Source: an uncultured Lentisphaerota bacterium | GTDB lineage: Bacteria; Verrucomicrobiota; Kiritimatiellia; CAIQIC01 | Reading direction: 5' to 3' | Length of the DNA stretch: 32,174 nucleotides | Assembly: GCA_903896925.1 (NCBI GenBank) | Contig: CAITZM010000092.1 | Span: forward strand, 1 to 32,174 | Part shown: piece by piece, positions 23,611 to 32,155 of the stretch | Layout of the letters: each line of letters starts with the position of its first letter | Position numbering within the stretch: the stretch's first letter is position 1 | Notes under the pieces: generated by a model | Database searches by the model: none | Seen by the model: the letters and a program-made list of their open reading frames with translations, nothing else | Told to the model about the DNA's origin: nothing | Translations under genes and position numbers: made by a program

Positions 23611-26202
23611 CTACTGCGAGGTGCTGGTCGGGGCCGGTGTTTCTTGAGGGCTGTGTTGCTTGCGAAGGAAGGGAGCCGCCACAATCGAGTTCTCCGGGAT
23701 CGGCCCGCCGGCCCAACGGAGCCGTAAGGCGCCGGAGTCTTGTTCCTTGCAGTGCTCCACCGCGATGGCGTGCTCGCCAGCTTGGAGGAAGATGGACGCC
23801 GCCTTGCCGCTGCCACTCCACCTGCGATGCGTCCAGTTGTCGAGCAGCTTGCTGCCATCGAGCCACACCCGAAACCCGTCGGCCGCTTGGGCATAAAAAA
23901 TATAGTTGGTGCTCTCCGGGACGATCAGCGTGCCCGTCCACCGCGCGGAGTAGGCCTTGCGGGGTGCGCCCCAGGCCGGGCGTGCAAACCCATAGTCTTT
24001 GTTGATGGCACTTTCGCTGCGGATGGCCACAGCCTGCTGAAAGTTTGTCCCCCGGTAATACGTGACCAGAAGACCTCCCGGCGTTCGTCCGGTCGCTGCG
24101 TGTCCCGCGAAAGCGACCGTGACAACAAGGCCGGCGAGCGCGGCCGCCGTCAACGACCTGCCCTGCCAAGACCGGATGCGACGCCACCACCAGGCCGCAC
24201 CCGCGCCGGCCCAGAGCAATAGAACGATGATCACCGCGGCGTGCAAGCCGCTAAACCGGGGGTCGGCGAGATCGTGCGTCGCCAGATGAACATCCGATAG
24301 CACCCACTTGGCCGTGGTGAACATGTCGTCATGGTGCTCGAAGGACCAAAGCTGCCGCAGCAAGGAAAAGCCCAGGGCCAGACCCACTGCCGCGTGCACC
24401 CACCGGGCGGATTTGCCCGCCTGGTGGACCCAGACGGCCACGGCCAGCAGGGCGAAGGGATAAAGTTTGAGCGAATAACGATGCTGCCACTCAAACCCGA
24501 GGGGCGTGTGGAAGAGGGCGGTAAGCACGAAGAACAGGAGCAGGAAAACCAACACCGGCCGGATCGGCAGAGGGAAGCCTCTCTTCTTGTGCGCAAACCA
24601 AAGCAGGAGGGCCAGCCCGGCGAACAGGACCACGCCGGATTCCCAATAGCTTTGGGCCAGCAGCGCCATATGCCGGCCTACGGTGAGCCACGTAGCTGGC
24701 GCCGCGAGATCGTGCCAACCTGTTATGAACATCGTGCTGGCCGTAAGCCGTCCATAGCCGGTCGATAGCTGATGAGTGGCCCAGAAATAAAAACCCAAAC
24801 AGGGCAGCAGCGTCAAACCATAGCCCGCGAACAGCGCCAACTTCCCCCGGCGTGAGGGGTCTGCGTTCGCGCTCGGCAACAGCAGCGGAATCAGCGGCAC
24901 GGCAAATAAATATTCACCGCGGACCAGCAAGAGCAGGCCGAGCAGCGTGCCGAGCATGGCGCCTAGCAGCAGCGGCCGGGGGCGCTTGGGTCCCGCTTGC
25001 ACAAGGAGCAGCAGGATCAGGCAAAGCAGCATTAATTCGATCGCATGGGTAAAGATGACGCGCTGATAGGTCCATTTCGCCAGCGATGTGCCCCAGATAA
25101 GGAAGGCGGCCAACGGCACATTCCAGGCGGATACAGCTGCTTTATGCAAAACAAAAAAGAGGAACAGGGTGGCGAGGAAGGCATAGAGGGCACCCAGTAT
25201 ACGCATGGCCCGCAAGGCCTCGAGGTCGATGGGTTCGCGCCCGGGGCGCTGTTCCTTGCAGATCGATTCCAGCACGACGGCAGGCGCCAGAAATAGAGCC
25301 ACGCCAGGCAGGCCATGGTTGTGCTCCACCAGGCTCTTGCCGACCTCGAGGTGTGTGGGCTCGCGGAAGAAGTTGCCGTGGCTCAAGAGGTTCTGGGTGT
25401 AGGCGACATAATAGGAGTCGTCACCCAGATCGATGATGCCGGCCATTCCATAATACGGTTGCTCGAAAAAGAGCACACCCAGGAGGAAGGCGTAGGCCAG
25501 GGCCAGACAGGCGAACAGCCTGCGGCCGGTGTGCCGATAGCGCAGGGTCAGGAGGACGATCACGCACAGGGCACTCGCCCAGACGCAGAACTGCCAGAGC
25601 CACGAGGCCCCATTCTGCATGGCGGGCCGGAAGGGTCGATAGGTGTCGACGCTGCACGGCAGAGCACGAAAGAACACCTCACCAGGCAGCAGGGATCCGA
25701 GATGAAGGCCGGCCTTGACCTTGTCGGGAGGGAAGAGGGCGCGCTGAACGCTTTGCATGCTGCCATGCCGGACAGCCCCGTAGCAGGGCTCGGCGGCGGC
25801 CGGCTGGTCCCCGATGCGAACCAGTAAAGCGCTTTGGTCCGGGGAGAACCATTCAATCTGGCACCCGGCCGGGAAACATTGGGGGTCGAGGCGGGCGATC
25901 GTTTTGCCTGTGCTGGCCGCGTCGGGCCTGAGCAGCAGCCACGGCTGGCCCAGCCCATCGGTGTAAGGTTGCAATTTCCCTTTGAGTTCAACCGTTTCGT
26001 CCGGACGCACCCAGGCAGGCAGCCGCGTATCCAGCGCGGCCTCCGGTGCGCGGGTCAACCACAGCGGAAGCAGCAAAAGCAACAGGTTGAGCACGACACC
26101 CAGCGCCAGGCCGATGCCGCCCGGCGTGAACGAGGATCTTGAAAACATGGATGGGTCTGGGCGGGCCAGCGGGGGGACCGGCCGGTTATTTTCCAGTTCC
26201 AT
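23611..26202 (-). CDS. Polytopic GT-C-type glycosyltransferase with C-terminal PA14 domain
   Basis: An 863-residue membrane protein. Helix 1 (about 25-47, LALGVVLNLLLLLLPLWL) is followed by a soluble domain (about 50-190), then about ten membrane helices (about 195-690). The first loop after the helices resume has the acidic GDDSYYVAYTQNLLSHGN (D261, D262), the place where GT-C enzymes (PMT/ArnT type) keep their catalytic aspartates. Residues about 709-848 are a PA14 domain (LLVTYYRGTNF, GTLIVPESTNYIFYAQAADG, AGEHAIAVEH), a carbohydrate-binding fold. The ATG at 26202 is 2 nt past the GT2 stop with a GAGG site, so translation is coupled. It probably transfers a sugar from a polyprenyl-phosphate carrier on the outer face of the inner membrane. 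The acceptor is unknown. Confidence 0.78.
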   Translation of the reverse strand: MELENNRPVPPLARPDPSMFSRSSFTPGGIGLALGVVLNLLLLLLPLWLTRAPEAALDTRLPAWVRPDETVELKGKLQPYTDGLGQPWLLLRPDAASTGKTIARLDPQCFPAGCQIEWFSPDQSALLVRIGDQPAAAEPCYGAVRHGSMQSVQRALFPPDKVKAGLHLGSLLPGEVFFRALPCSVDTYRPFRPAMQNGASWLWQFCVWASALCVIVLLTLRYRHTGRRLFACLALAYAFLLGVLFFEQPYYGMAGIIDLGDDSYYVAYTQNLLSHGNFFREPTHLEVGKSLVEHNHGLPGVALFLAPAVVLESICKEQRPGREPIDLEALRAMRILGALYAFLATLFLFFVLHKAAVSAWNVPLAAFLIWGTSLAKWTYQRVIFTHAIELMLLCLILLLLVQAGPKRPRPLLLGAMLGTLLGLLLLVRGEYLFAVPLIPLLLPSANADPSRRGKLALFAGYGLTLLPCLGFYFWATHQLSTGYGRLTASTMFITGWHDLAAPATWLTVGRHMALLAQSYWESGVVLFAGLALLLWFAHKKRGFPLPIRPVLVFLLLFFVLTALFHTPLGFEWQHRYSLKLYPFALLAVAVWVHQAGKSARWVHAAVGLALGFSLLRQLWSFEHHDDMFTTAKWVLSDVHLATHDLADPRFSGLHAAVIIVLLLWAGAGAAWWWRRIRSWQGRSLTAAALAGLVVTVAFAGHAATGRTPGGLLVTYYRGTNFQQAVAIRSESAINKDYGFARPAWGAPRKAYSARWTGTLIVPESTNYIFYAQAADGFRVWLDGSKLLDNWTHRRWSGSGKAASIFLQAGEHAIAVEHCKEQDSGALRLRWAGGPIPENSIVAAPFLRKQHSPQETPAPTSTSQ

Positions 26203-26204
26203 GC

Positions 26205-26891
26205 TCAACCTCGTCTGCGTCTGGCCGCGTAGCGCAGGATCATCCCGAAAAAGCGCAAGGTGTCGACCACCGGATTGATTTTGCTTTTTTCGCTGCCGTA
26301 GATGGTGCGCACGGGGGCGGAGGCGATGGGTACGCCACGCGCCGCGAGGTCCAGCAGCAGCTCCGACTCGGCGGCATAGCGCGAGGCCTGGGGGAGTTTC
26401 GCCAGCAGCACATCGAGCCGGTAGTAGCGGAAACCGCATTGGGTGTCCGGCACGGCTTGCCGCATGAGGAGGCTGAGCAGCGCGCTCATGCAGCGGTTGG
26501 TCAGCCGGCGGACCCAAGGCATGGCGGCGGGGTTCGCCATGCGGTTGCCGACGACGACCGGCGCACCGGTGGCGCGCGCGACGGCGAGCAAGACCGGCAA
26601 ATCGTCGGGATCGTGTTGCCCGTCCCCGTCCATCGTGATGAGCGCGCTGAAGCCCTGCTGGCGGACATACCGGTAGGCGGTCTGCAAGGCGACCCCTTTA
26701 CCCTGGTTTTTCGGATGTTGCAGTGCCGTGGCGCCGGCGGCTGCGGCCTCGGCGGCGGTGGCGTCCTGGGAGCCATCGTCCACCACCACCACCTTGAACC
26801 CGCGTTCACGGATACTGCGCACAACGTCACCGATACGGTTGGCCTCCTGATAGGCGGGAATGACTACACAAACATTTTCGAGGGTATTCAT
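26205..26891 (-). CDS. Family 2 glycosyltransferase, polyprenyl-phosphate sugar synthase type
   Basis: A 228-residue cytoplasmic GT-A enzyme. The nucleotide-sugar fold opens VCVVIPAYQEANRIGDVVRS, followed by VVVVDDGSQDAT (D38, D39) and the metal-binding DGDGQHDPDD (D88, D90), with VVGNRMANP and the DTQCGFRYYR segment further on. It resembles dolichol/polyprenyl-phosphate mannosyl- or glucosyltransferases, though without their C-terminal membrane anchors. It would make the lipid-linked sugar that the downstream GT-C protein uses; gene order and a 2-nt gap support this. The ATG at 26891 is chosen as the normal family N-terminus. A longer in-frame reading to 26954 adds 21 unlike residues. No ribosome-binding site is clear. 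Confidence 0.88.
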   Translation of the reverse strand: MNTLENVCVVIPAYQEANRIGDVVRSIRERGFKVVVVDDGSQDATAAEAAAAGATALQHPKNQGKGVALQTAYRYVRQQGFSALITMDGDGQHDPDDLPVLLAVARATGAPVVVGNRMANPAAMPWVRRLTNRCMSALLSLLMRQAVPDTQCGFRYYRLDVLLAKLPQASRYAAESELLLDLAARGVPIASAPVRTIYGSEKSKINPVVDTLRFFGMILRYAARRRRG

Positions 26892-27082
26892 GGCCACAAA
26901 AAATATACGGTCGCAATCCAAGCCACCCCAGGCAGCCAATACGCTGCACTCCACGGGCTGCCTTTAAAACCAGTCGCGGTCAAGTTAGGCTTCGCACCAC
27001 GGCCAAACAAGCAGAAAGTGGTCTCGCCCGGTCATGGCCGGAATGAACTCAAGATTCCTTGCGGCTGGAGGGGCGGCTCCGG

Positions 27083-29059
27083 CTAGCGCGTGCCGTTCCA
27101 CGCGCCACCGCTGCCGTCCCTGCCATATTTCCACTCGCCGCTGAAGGAGCGGCCGTCGGGGGCGAGGCGGAACGAGAAGGCGCCGGCGGCGTTGGGGGGC
27201 TGGCGTGAAGGAGCCTGTGTCCACCAGCCGGTCAGGGTTTTTCCATCCACGGAGAGTTCACCTTCGAGGGTGCCGTTTTTGTGTGCAAAGGTGCCGGTGG
27301 CCTTCCTCCCGACAAACTGGAGGACGATGCGCCCCCACGCCGAGTTCCAAGCGCCGCCAAAGTCCGCGGCCGGCTTGGCGGATTCCTGCTCCTGCGGTTT
27401 GGGCGGTTGCGCCGCGGCCCCGGCGGCATTCCACGTGTAGTCATAGTAGGTGCCCATCCAGGCTTGGTACACCGAGGTGCGCACCAGAATGCGCAGTCTG
27501 CCGGTGGTTGCGGAATCCTGGAAGGGCGGGGAAGGGACCACAAACGTGCGGGCGCTGGGGCTGCCGTTGCATCGCTTGTCCCGCCAGATCATCTCCAGGC
27601 CGCCAATAGTGATATCGTCATCAAAGGTGGTTCCCGCCCTGCATCCGACCCGGGTGACGCGGGCCACCATGTGGGCATTGTACATACCCGTGTTGTCGGT
27701 GTTCACCAAGGCCAGCGTCATTGCCACGGTGGCGCCGGGGACGAGGGTCTGGGGTGGTTCGGTCCAGGTAAAGGTATCGGCGCGGCGTTGACCGGCCTTG
27801 GGGTCCGACGGATCCTGCGAGGTGAAGCGGATGGTGGCGCTGCCGCCGACGCCGCCGGCGTAGCTCACCGTGTAGCCGGGTACCTTGGCCAGTTGCTCGT
27901 TGCTCTCGCTGGAAGTGGCGGAGCGTGACCAGCAACCGGCACCGGCTCTGGCCGCCGGGGGCGGGGTGGGGGCGGCGGTCAGGTATTTGGGATCAAGGTC
28001 CAGCTTGGCGATTTCGCCGTCGGCCCAGGCCTTGAGCAACTGGTAGCTGTCCTCATTCCACCGGAGATGATTCTGCAGGACCAGCAGGCGGTCCATCTGG
28101 CGGATTGCAGCGCGCTGCCGGGCGGTCATGCGCGCCTCGATGGCGTCGATTTCCCGTCGCAGGGTGACGTCTTTTTCGCGCAGGCGGGCATCGAGCCGGA
28201 TGGCGTCGCCCTGCGCCGCGCGCAGGGCGGCGGCTTGGGCATCCAGCAACATGGCGCGGGCCAGCGCCATGCCGTCCTGCCGGAGTTTGTCGAGGCGGGC
28301 CAGGTCGGCCGTCTGGGCTTTGCGGTCCGTCTCTTCCTGCTGGCGGACGGTTTCGCGCAGGGTTTCGCAGGCGTTCTTCTGGGCGTCAAGTGCGGCGCGG
28401 GTCTCGGCCAGGGCGGCGGTGAGCCGTTTGGCGGCCTCGCGTGCGGCATAGAAGGCTTTCACATCGCCCTCCTGTTGTGCTCCCAGTTCCAGCACGCGCG
28501 CGGTCCGGCCCTCCTGGTGGGCGGTGGTGATGGCGTCGTGCCGTTGTTTGATGCGCTCGGGGCGGAAACTTGAGAGGGCGGCCGTGATGGCGGCCACTTC
28601 CGCGATGCGCTGCCGGTCGATGAAGGACTCCACCACCAGCTTGGTGGAGTAGCCCGCGGCCGTGCCGGCCACGACCGGGGCCGCGATGCCGCTCATGCCC
28701 AGGGTGGCGACAAAGGAAACGGCGGCCCCCGCGGCTGCGGTGATGCCCTTCTTGAACGCCTCGTCGGGATCGCCGCCCGCCAACGAGCCCAACACCCCGG
28801 CCCCGTCGTCGATGGCCCCGACCGCCGTGCCAGCCACCCCGCCGGCGGCCGTGGCCGCGATGCCCGCGGTGGTCGTCTTGACGCCGGCCTTATGCAGGGC
28901 CTCCTTGGTGCCGCCAGTCACCACCTCGCCGGCTTTCTGTCCGCCTGTGTTGTAGAAGGCGTCCCAGAAGATCTGGTTGGGCATGGCGGTGCTTTCGGCG
29001 TTCACACCGGACACGCTGAGGCAGAGGGTGAGCAGGGGACCCAACAACGTTTTTTTCAT
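27083..29059 (-). CDS. Large secreted protein with Gly/Ala-rich segment, coiled coil and C-terminal beta domain
   Basis: 658 residues and not assigned to a family I know. A signal peptide is clear (about 1-21, LLTLCLSVSGVNA). Residues about 55-150 are rich in Gly, Ala and hydrophobic residues (TTTAGIAATAAGGVAGTAVG), like glycine-zipper or membrane-inserting segments. Residues about 165-335 form a long Arg/Ala/Gln/Glu coiled coil. Residues about 370-560 look beta-rich, with CRAGTTFDDDITIGGLEMIW and two nearby cysteines. The last 95 residues (ADFGGAWNSAWGRIVLQFVG onwards, with repeated G-x-W and S-G-x-W) resemble a lipocalin-like or beta-barrel repeat. GGAG precedes the ATG at 29059. A 33-codon basic ORF ends 33 nt upstream. 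A surface or envelope structural role is only a guess. Confidence 0.7.
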   Translation of the reverse strand: MKKTLLGPLLTLCLSVSGVNAESTAMPNQIFWDAFYNTGGQKAGEVVTGGTKEALHKAGVKTTTAGIAATAAGGVAGTAVGAIDDGAGVLGSLAGGDPDEAFKKGITAAAGAAVSFVATLGMSGIAAPVVAGTAAGYSTKLVVESFIDRQRIAEVAAITAALSSFRPERIKQRHDAITTAHQEGRTARVLELGAQQEGDVKAFYAAREAAKRLTAALAETRAALDAQKNACETLRETVRQQEETDRKAQTADLARLDKLRQDGMALARAMLLDAQAAALRAAQGDAIRLDARLREKDVTLRREIDAIEARMTARQRAAIRQMDRLLVLQNHLRWNEDSYQLLKAWADGEIAKLDLDPKYLTAAPTPPPAARAGAGCWSRSATSSESNEQLAKVPGYTVSYAGGVGGSATIRFTSQDPSDPKAGQRRADTFTWTEPPQTLVPGATVAMTLALVNTDNTGMYNAHMVARVTRVGCRAGTTFDDDITIGGLEMIWRDKRCNGSPSARTFVVPSPPFQDSATTGRLRILVRTSVYQAWMGTYYDYTWNAAGAAAQPPKPQEQESAKPAADFGGAWNSAWGRIVLQFVGRKATGTFAHKNGTLEGELSVDGKTLTGWWTQAPSRQPPNAAGAFSFRLAPDGRSFSGEWKYGRDGSGGAWNGTR

Positions 29060-29092
29060 GCGAGCTCCAATGGAATCGGAAGGGGATCTGGG

Positions 29093-29194
29093 TCAGGAGG
29101 GTGGCCTGAAAGCAGGTGCGTCCGCCAGCAGGTGCAGCTTCTGCTTGGGCTGACGCGGTGCAGCCTTGGGCTTGGCTCCTTGTTGTTTTTTCAT
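29093..29194 (-). CDS. Small basic ORF upstream of the secreted coiled-coil gene
   Basis: 33 codons from an ATG at 29194 to a TGA at 29093-29095. The peptide MKKQQGAKPKAAPRQPKQKL, followed by a short LHLLADAP tail, is strongly basic at its start. AAAGGGA lies about 8 nt before the ATG. The main gene begins 33 nt later, so the two could be one transcript. It may be a leader peptide, a small nucleic-acid-binding protein, or chance. Confidence 0.35.
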   Translation of the reverse strand: MKKQQGAKPKAAPRQPKQKLHLLADAPAFRPPS

Positions 29195-29527
29195 GTCGCA
29201 GTCCCTTTTCCACTCCGGTCCTTTAAGCGCCAACGGTCGAAAGCATCCTCCCGGCGGGGGCTGGAATACAAGAAATAATAATGGGTCCGGTGAGGGGCTG
29301 CCGTGGCAGCGCCCAAGACTGCGCTATATGCTGATTGTTACAGGTTCAAATGTGACCTTAACTCCTAAGTCGACGCCGCTGTAAACTGTTCTACCGGATC
29401 ATTTAATAATCCGTAACGGTGCGGCACCCTCCTGTGAGGGCGATGTACTAAACAAAACCAAAATCGGCGGGAATCTTGAGTCAATCAGCCAGACAGGTTA
29501 AACAAAGGCACTCTTTATGCCCGAGTG
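29195..29527. other. Intergenic stretch without a gene
   Basis: About 330 nt between the pilin/FGE gene and the small basic ORF, both read on the minus strand. I see no convincing reading frame or RNA. It contains a short hairpin, CCCTC-CTGT-GAGGG (about 29427-29440), with no T tract, which could act as a weak terminator for the upstream gene. The GC content falls within this stretch. Confidence 0.5.
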
Positions 29528-30739
29528 TCAGTGCGCCCCACCGGAACCGCTCAGTACGATGCGGAAGCCGACGTCATCGCCTTTGTCTTCTTGCTCGTGG
29601 CGAGCTTTGGTTTCGGCGTCTTCCGACCGTGAGGTTTTCCAAGAGCCGTCCCGGACAACATGGTTCTTGTGGTTGGTGGTGTCAATCCATTCGTCGCACC
29701 ACTCCTTGACGTTCCCGCCCATGTCATAGAAGCCGAATGCATTGGGGAGAAAGGTGGCGCCAGACGCTGAGACCGCATGGCCGTCTCGGACGCCCTCAAT
29801 GATGGCGGTCTCGCTGAATACCCCTTTGAAGGTTTCATCTGCATAATTGCCATTCGTGCAGGCGGGGGGCCACTTGGACCCGAATGGATACTTCGCCCCA
29901 CCCGCGGCCGCTTCCCATTCTTTGCCCGTGGGGAGGCGATACGTCTGGGACATACTGATTTTGTTCTCCGCCCGCTCCTGCTTCGTCAGCAGGGCGCAAA
30001 ATTCCCGGGCCTCCGCCCATGAAACCTGGACGACCGGCTGGTCTGGGCCATCCAGTGTCTCATTTTTAAAATCTCCACTTTTATGGTCAGGGAAGAGTTG
30101 CTTGAATTCGCGGTTTTTAACTTCATCGCGACCTAGCAGAAACGTTTTGCTGGGTCCTGGTCGCAATGACATCCCGAGGGTGTTGCTCCAAGGTTCGTCC
30201 ATACTTGGAAAGCTCGGGGCATTCGTCGCTACAGTGACCTTAATATCGGGACCAGTTTTGATTATGCGTTGGACATATCCTGGACCGGCCATGAGCACCT
30301 TATTCGTTAAATTGAAGCCGTTAAAGCCGACATAAGCGGCATCCACTTTAAATCCAGCGCCACCTTTTGTGATGACCACGGCGCCAAAGTTCCCGAAAGG
30401 TACGGGATTTCCAAAACGATCAACCCTTCCTTTGATACTGAAAGAAAGCGCTTCGCACGGTCTAACCTCCGACAAGCATGCGATGTCCAAGTTTTTAGTA
30501 AAAAGAAATGGGGCACCATCCTGATCGTTATCCCCCATATTAGCGGTCATATTCCATGCGTTATTGCCGCCAACAAACGCGTTCGAATCCGTCCCTACGT
30601 AGGCAGTGACGCCAGGCGCCGCAAAAAACGAGAGATTAACATTAAAATTATTGCGGCCTACAAACCGTCTAAAGAAAGCCGTGCTCGACAATTCTTTTTC
30701 CTGCGGCCACCGGTCGCCCCCGACAAGGTAATTGTCCAT
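29528..30739 (-). CDS. Pilin-like domain fused to an FGE/SUMF1-type domain
   Basis: A 403-residue protein. Residues about 10-70 resemble the globular part of PVC-group prepilins (AYVGTDSNAFVGGNNAW, then PFLFTKNLDIACLSEV) and align with 31700-31600 in the neighbouring prepilin. The N-terminal pilin helix is missing. Residues about 170-400 form an FGE-sulfatase/SUMF1 domain: PVVQVSWAEAREFCALLT, YRLPTGKEWEAAAGG, FGFYDMGGNVKEWCDEW, then VVRDGSWKTSRSED and DVGFRIVLSG. The cysteines that make formylglycine in true FGE (after the GGSW motif) are not present, so it is probably a binding fold and not an enzyme. In-frame TAA-TAT-GGG separates its ATG from an upstream 82-codon frame. Lower GC than most of the window. 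The start is uncertain, since no good ribosome-binding site is seen. Confidence 0.7.
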   Translation of the reverse strand: MDNYLVGGDRWPQEKELSSTAFFRRFVGRNNFNVNLSFFAAPGVTAYVGTDSNAFVGGNNAWNMTANMGDNDQDGAPFLFTKNLDIACLSEVRPCEALSFSIKGRVDRFGNPVPFGNFGAVVITKGGAGFKVDAAYVGFNGFNLTNKVLMAGPGYVQRIIKTGPDIKVTVATNAPSFPSMDEPWSNTLGMSLRPGPSKTFLLGRDEVKNREFKQLFPDHKSGDFKNETLDGPDQPVVQVSWAEAREFCALLTKQERAENKISMSQTYRLPTGKEWEAAAGGAKYPFGSKWPPACTNGNYADETFKGVFSETAIIEGVRDGHAVSASGATFLPNAFGFYDMGGNVKEWCDEWIDTTNHKNHVVRDGSWKTSRSEDAETKARHEQEDKGDDVGFRIVLSGSGGAH

Positions 30740-30745
30740 CCCATA

Positions 30746-30994
30746 TTAATTTTCAGCCATCCAAATCTTGTCGTTACGGTCGCCGATAGACCGTTCGTCG
30801 CGATACGACGACAACAGATTCAAGGTTTCAGTACTGTCCCAAGTGCCGCAGCGGTAAACAAAGGTAACCGCTGCCGAGGGCGCAGCGCTAACCGACCTTG
30901 CAACGAGGTTGACGGCACGATTATTATTCGCCTCGGAATTGAGGCGACCATCGCCAGTATAAATCAGCGCAATCGCTGGCGTACCCCTGATCAA
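30746..30994 (-). CDS. Hypothetical 82-codon frame upstream of the pilin/FGE gene
   Basis: It begins with a TTG at 30994 directly after an in-frame stop, and ends with a TAA six bases before the ATG of the pilin/FGE gene, in the same frame. The product (AIALIYTGDGRLNSEANNNR through a C-terminal DRNDKIWMAEN) has a protein-like composition but no motif I recognise and no pilin helix. It may be the former N-terminal part of the pilin/FGE gene separated by a stop mutation, a small separate gene, or a remnant of another pilin-cluster gene. Confidence 0.35.
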   Translation of the reverse strand: MIRGTPAIALIYTGDGRLNSEANNNRAVNLVARSVSAAPSAAVTFVYRCGTWDSTETLNLLSSYRDERSIGDRNDKIWMAEN

Positions 30995-31031
30995 TTATTT
31001 GCGGCAAATTACGTTTAAGAAAGATGTGACA

Positions 31032-32033
31032 CTACTTACACTCATACTTCATGCTTTTTTGATTATTCGATTCCGATTTCTCTGAGCTTTGCTCCTTCGA
31101 GTCGATGAAGGCGCGGAATGTATGTATGCCCTTTTCAGTGGCCTTCAAATCAGCGATTTTGATGCTGCATGATCGCCTGCCCTCAATGGCATCAACCACC
31201 ACGTTCGTATCGCTGGCCTCACTACCTGAAGCGTTATCTGAATGGTCAAGCCAGACCGCTAAAGTACCCGGGTCACCCTTGGTGCCACTATTATTAAAGA
31301 CACTTATCGTGGCAGTGAATAAATCCCCTGCTTTCGGGCTAGACGGCTCCAACGTTATAGTTGTGATCATGAAGTCAGGCTTTTCACGGTCCTTAGTATC
31401 TTTTTCAGGGCCGGAATCCTTATCGGTAATGGCGGACTCATCTCCGGCGCAAAGAACAAGGTTGGTGGGCCAAAATCCAACACCTGTCGTGTTTTTCGGC
31501 AGAACGATCGAGCTTCCGTCTTTCCAAACAATCACGACACGACTGTTGTCGTACAGAATAGGCGCCCCTAGGTGCGCTGCCAAGCTGTCGGTTTGTTTGA
31601 TATCTGACAGGCGCGTTATGAAAACATTTTTGGATATCAGAAAGGGTGTTTGTGCTGCGTCACCATCACCAAGATCGGCGATTACTTTCCATGCGTTATT
31701 TTTCGCCGTGAAAAGGTTAGCATTGGTTCCAGCATAAACATTTTTGGTGCTCGGCTCCCCAAATAAACCAAAATCCTTTATATAGTACGTAACAAGAGTT
31801 TTAAAATACTCGGTGCTGTTTAGGCAAGAACTTGGGGGCCAAGTACCTGTTCCGATAGCAGCATCTGTGCCTATGAGATTTCTTTGTTTTAATATTTGTT
31901 GGTATATTTGAGTCCCGTTACTCCTCATGGTGTTTAGGTTCGCCGTTATCCTCACACCAGTGACAGCAGGCAGCAAAAACGCCGCCAAGATTGCGATGAT
32001 TGCGATGACTACCAACAACTCTATCAGCGTAAA
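31032..32033 (-). pseudogene. Type IV prepilin-like protein with CARDB-like domain, leader removed by the IS
   Basis: The frame begins at the IS junction with FTLIELLVVIAIIAILAAFL, the prepilin N-terminal helix with the key glutamate (E5). The leader peptide and the glycine before F1 are absent: the preceding codon, CAC (His), lies within the IS end. About 330 residues remain. A pilin-like globular part follows (NVYAGTNANLFTAKNNAW and PFLISKNVFITRLSDI), then after KPDFMITTITLEPSSPKAGD a CARDB-like beta-sandwich adhesion domain to the TAG at 31032. Normal prepilin peptidase processing needs the leader and glycine, so the gene is probably inactive. In this lineage such pilins occur in large paralogous sets and may build pili or secretion pseudopili. 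Confidence 0.75.
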
Positions 32034-32155
32034 GTGTAAACGGCGGCCGAATAGTGCAGCGGGTGGCGGTCCAATAGTGTAGCACCCGTGGCGGATTGAT
32101 ACTGCAAACAGCTGAGGGCGTCAAGGGCTAGCGGGTGGCGGGCAAGTTTTCCCCT
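32031..32155. mobile_element. Terminal fragment of an IS21-like insertion sequence (right)
   Basis: Exact inverted copy of 1-125. The element's outer end is at about 32031-32035, and its body would run rightwards beyond the window. AGTGTA/AGTGCA-type motifs start at 32033, 32053 and 32076, each followed by a GGCGG-containing stretch, as in repeated terminal binding sites of IS21-like elements. No transposase or helper gene is within the window. The insertion cuts the prepilin at codon +1. Confidence 0.6.
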
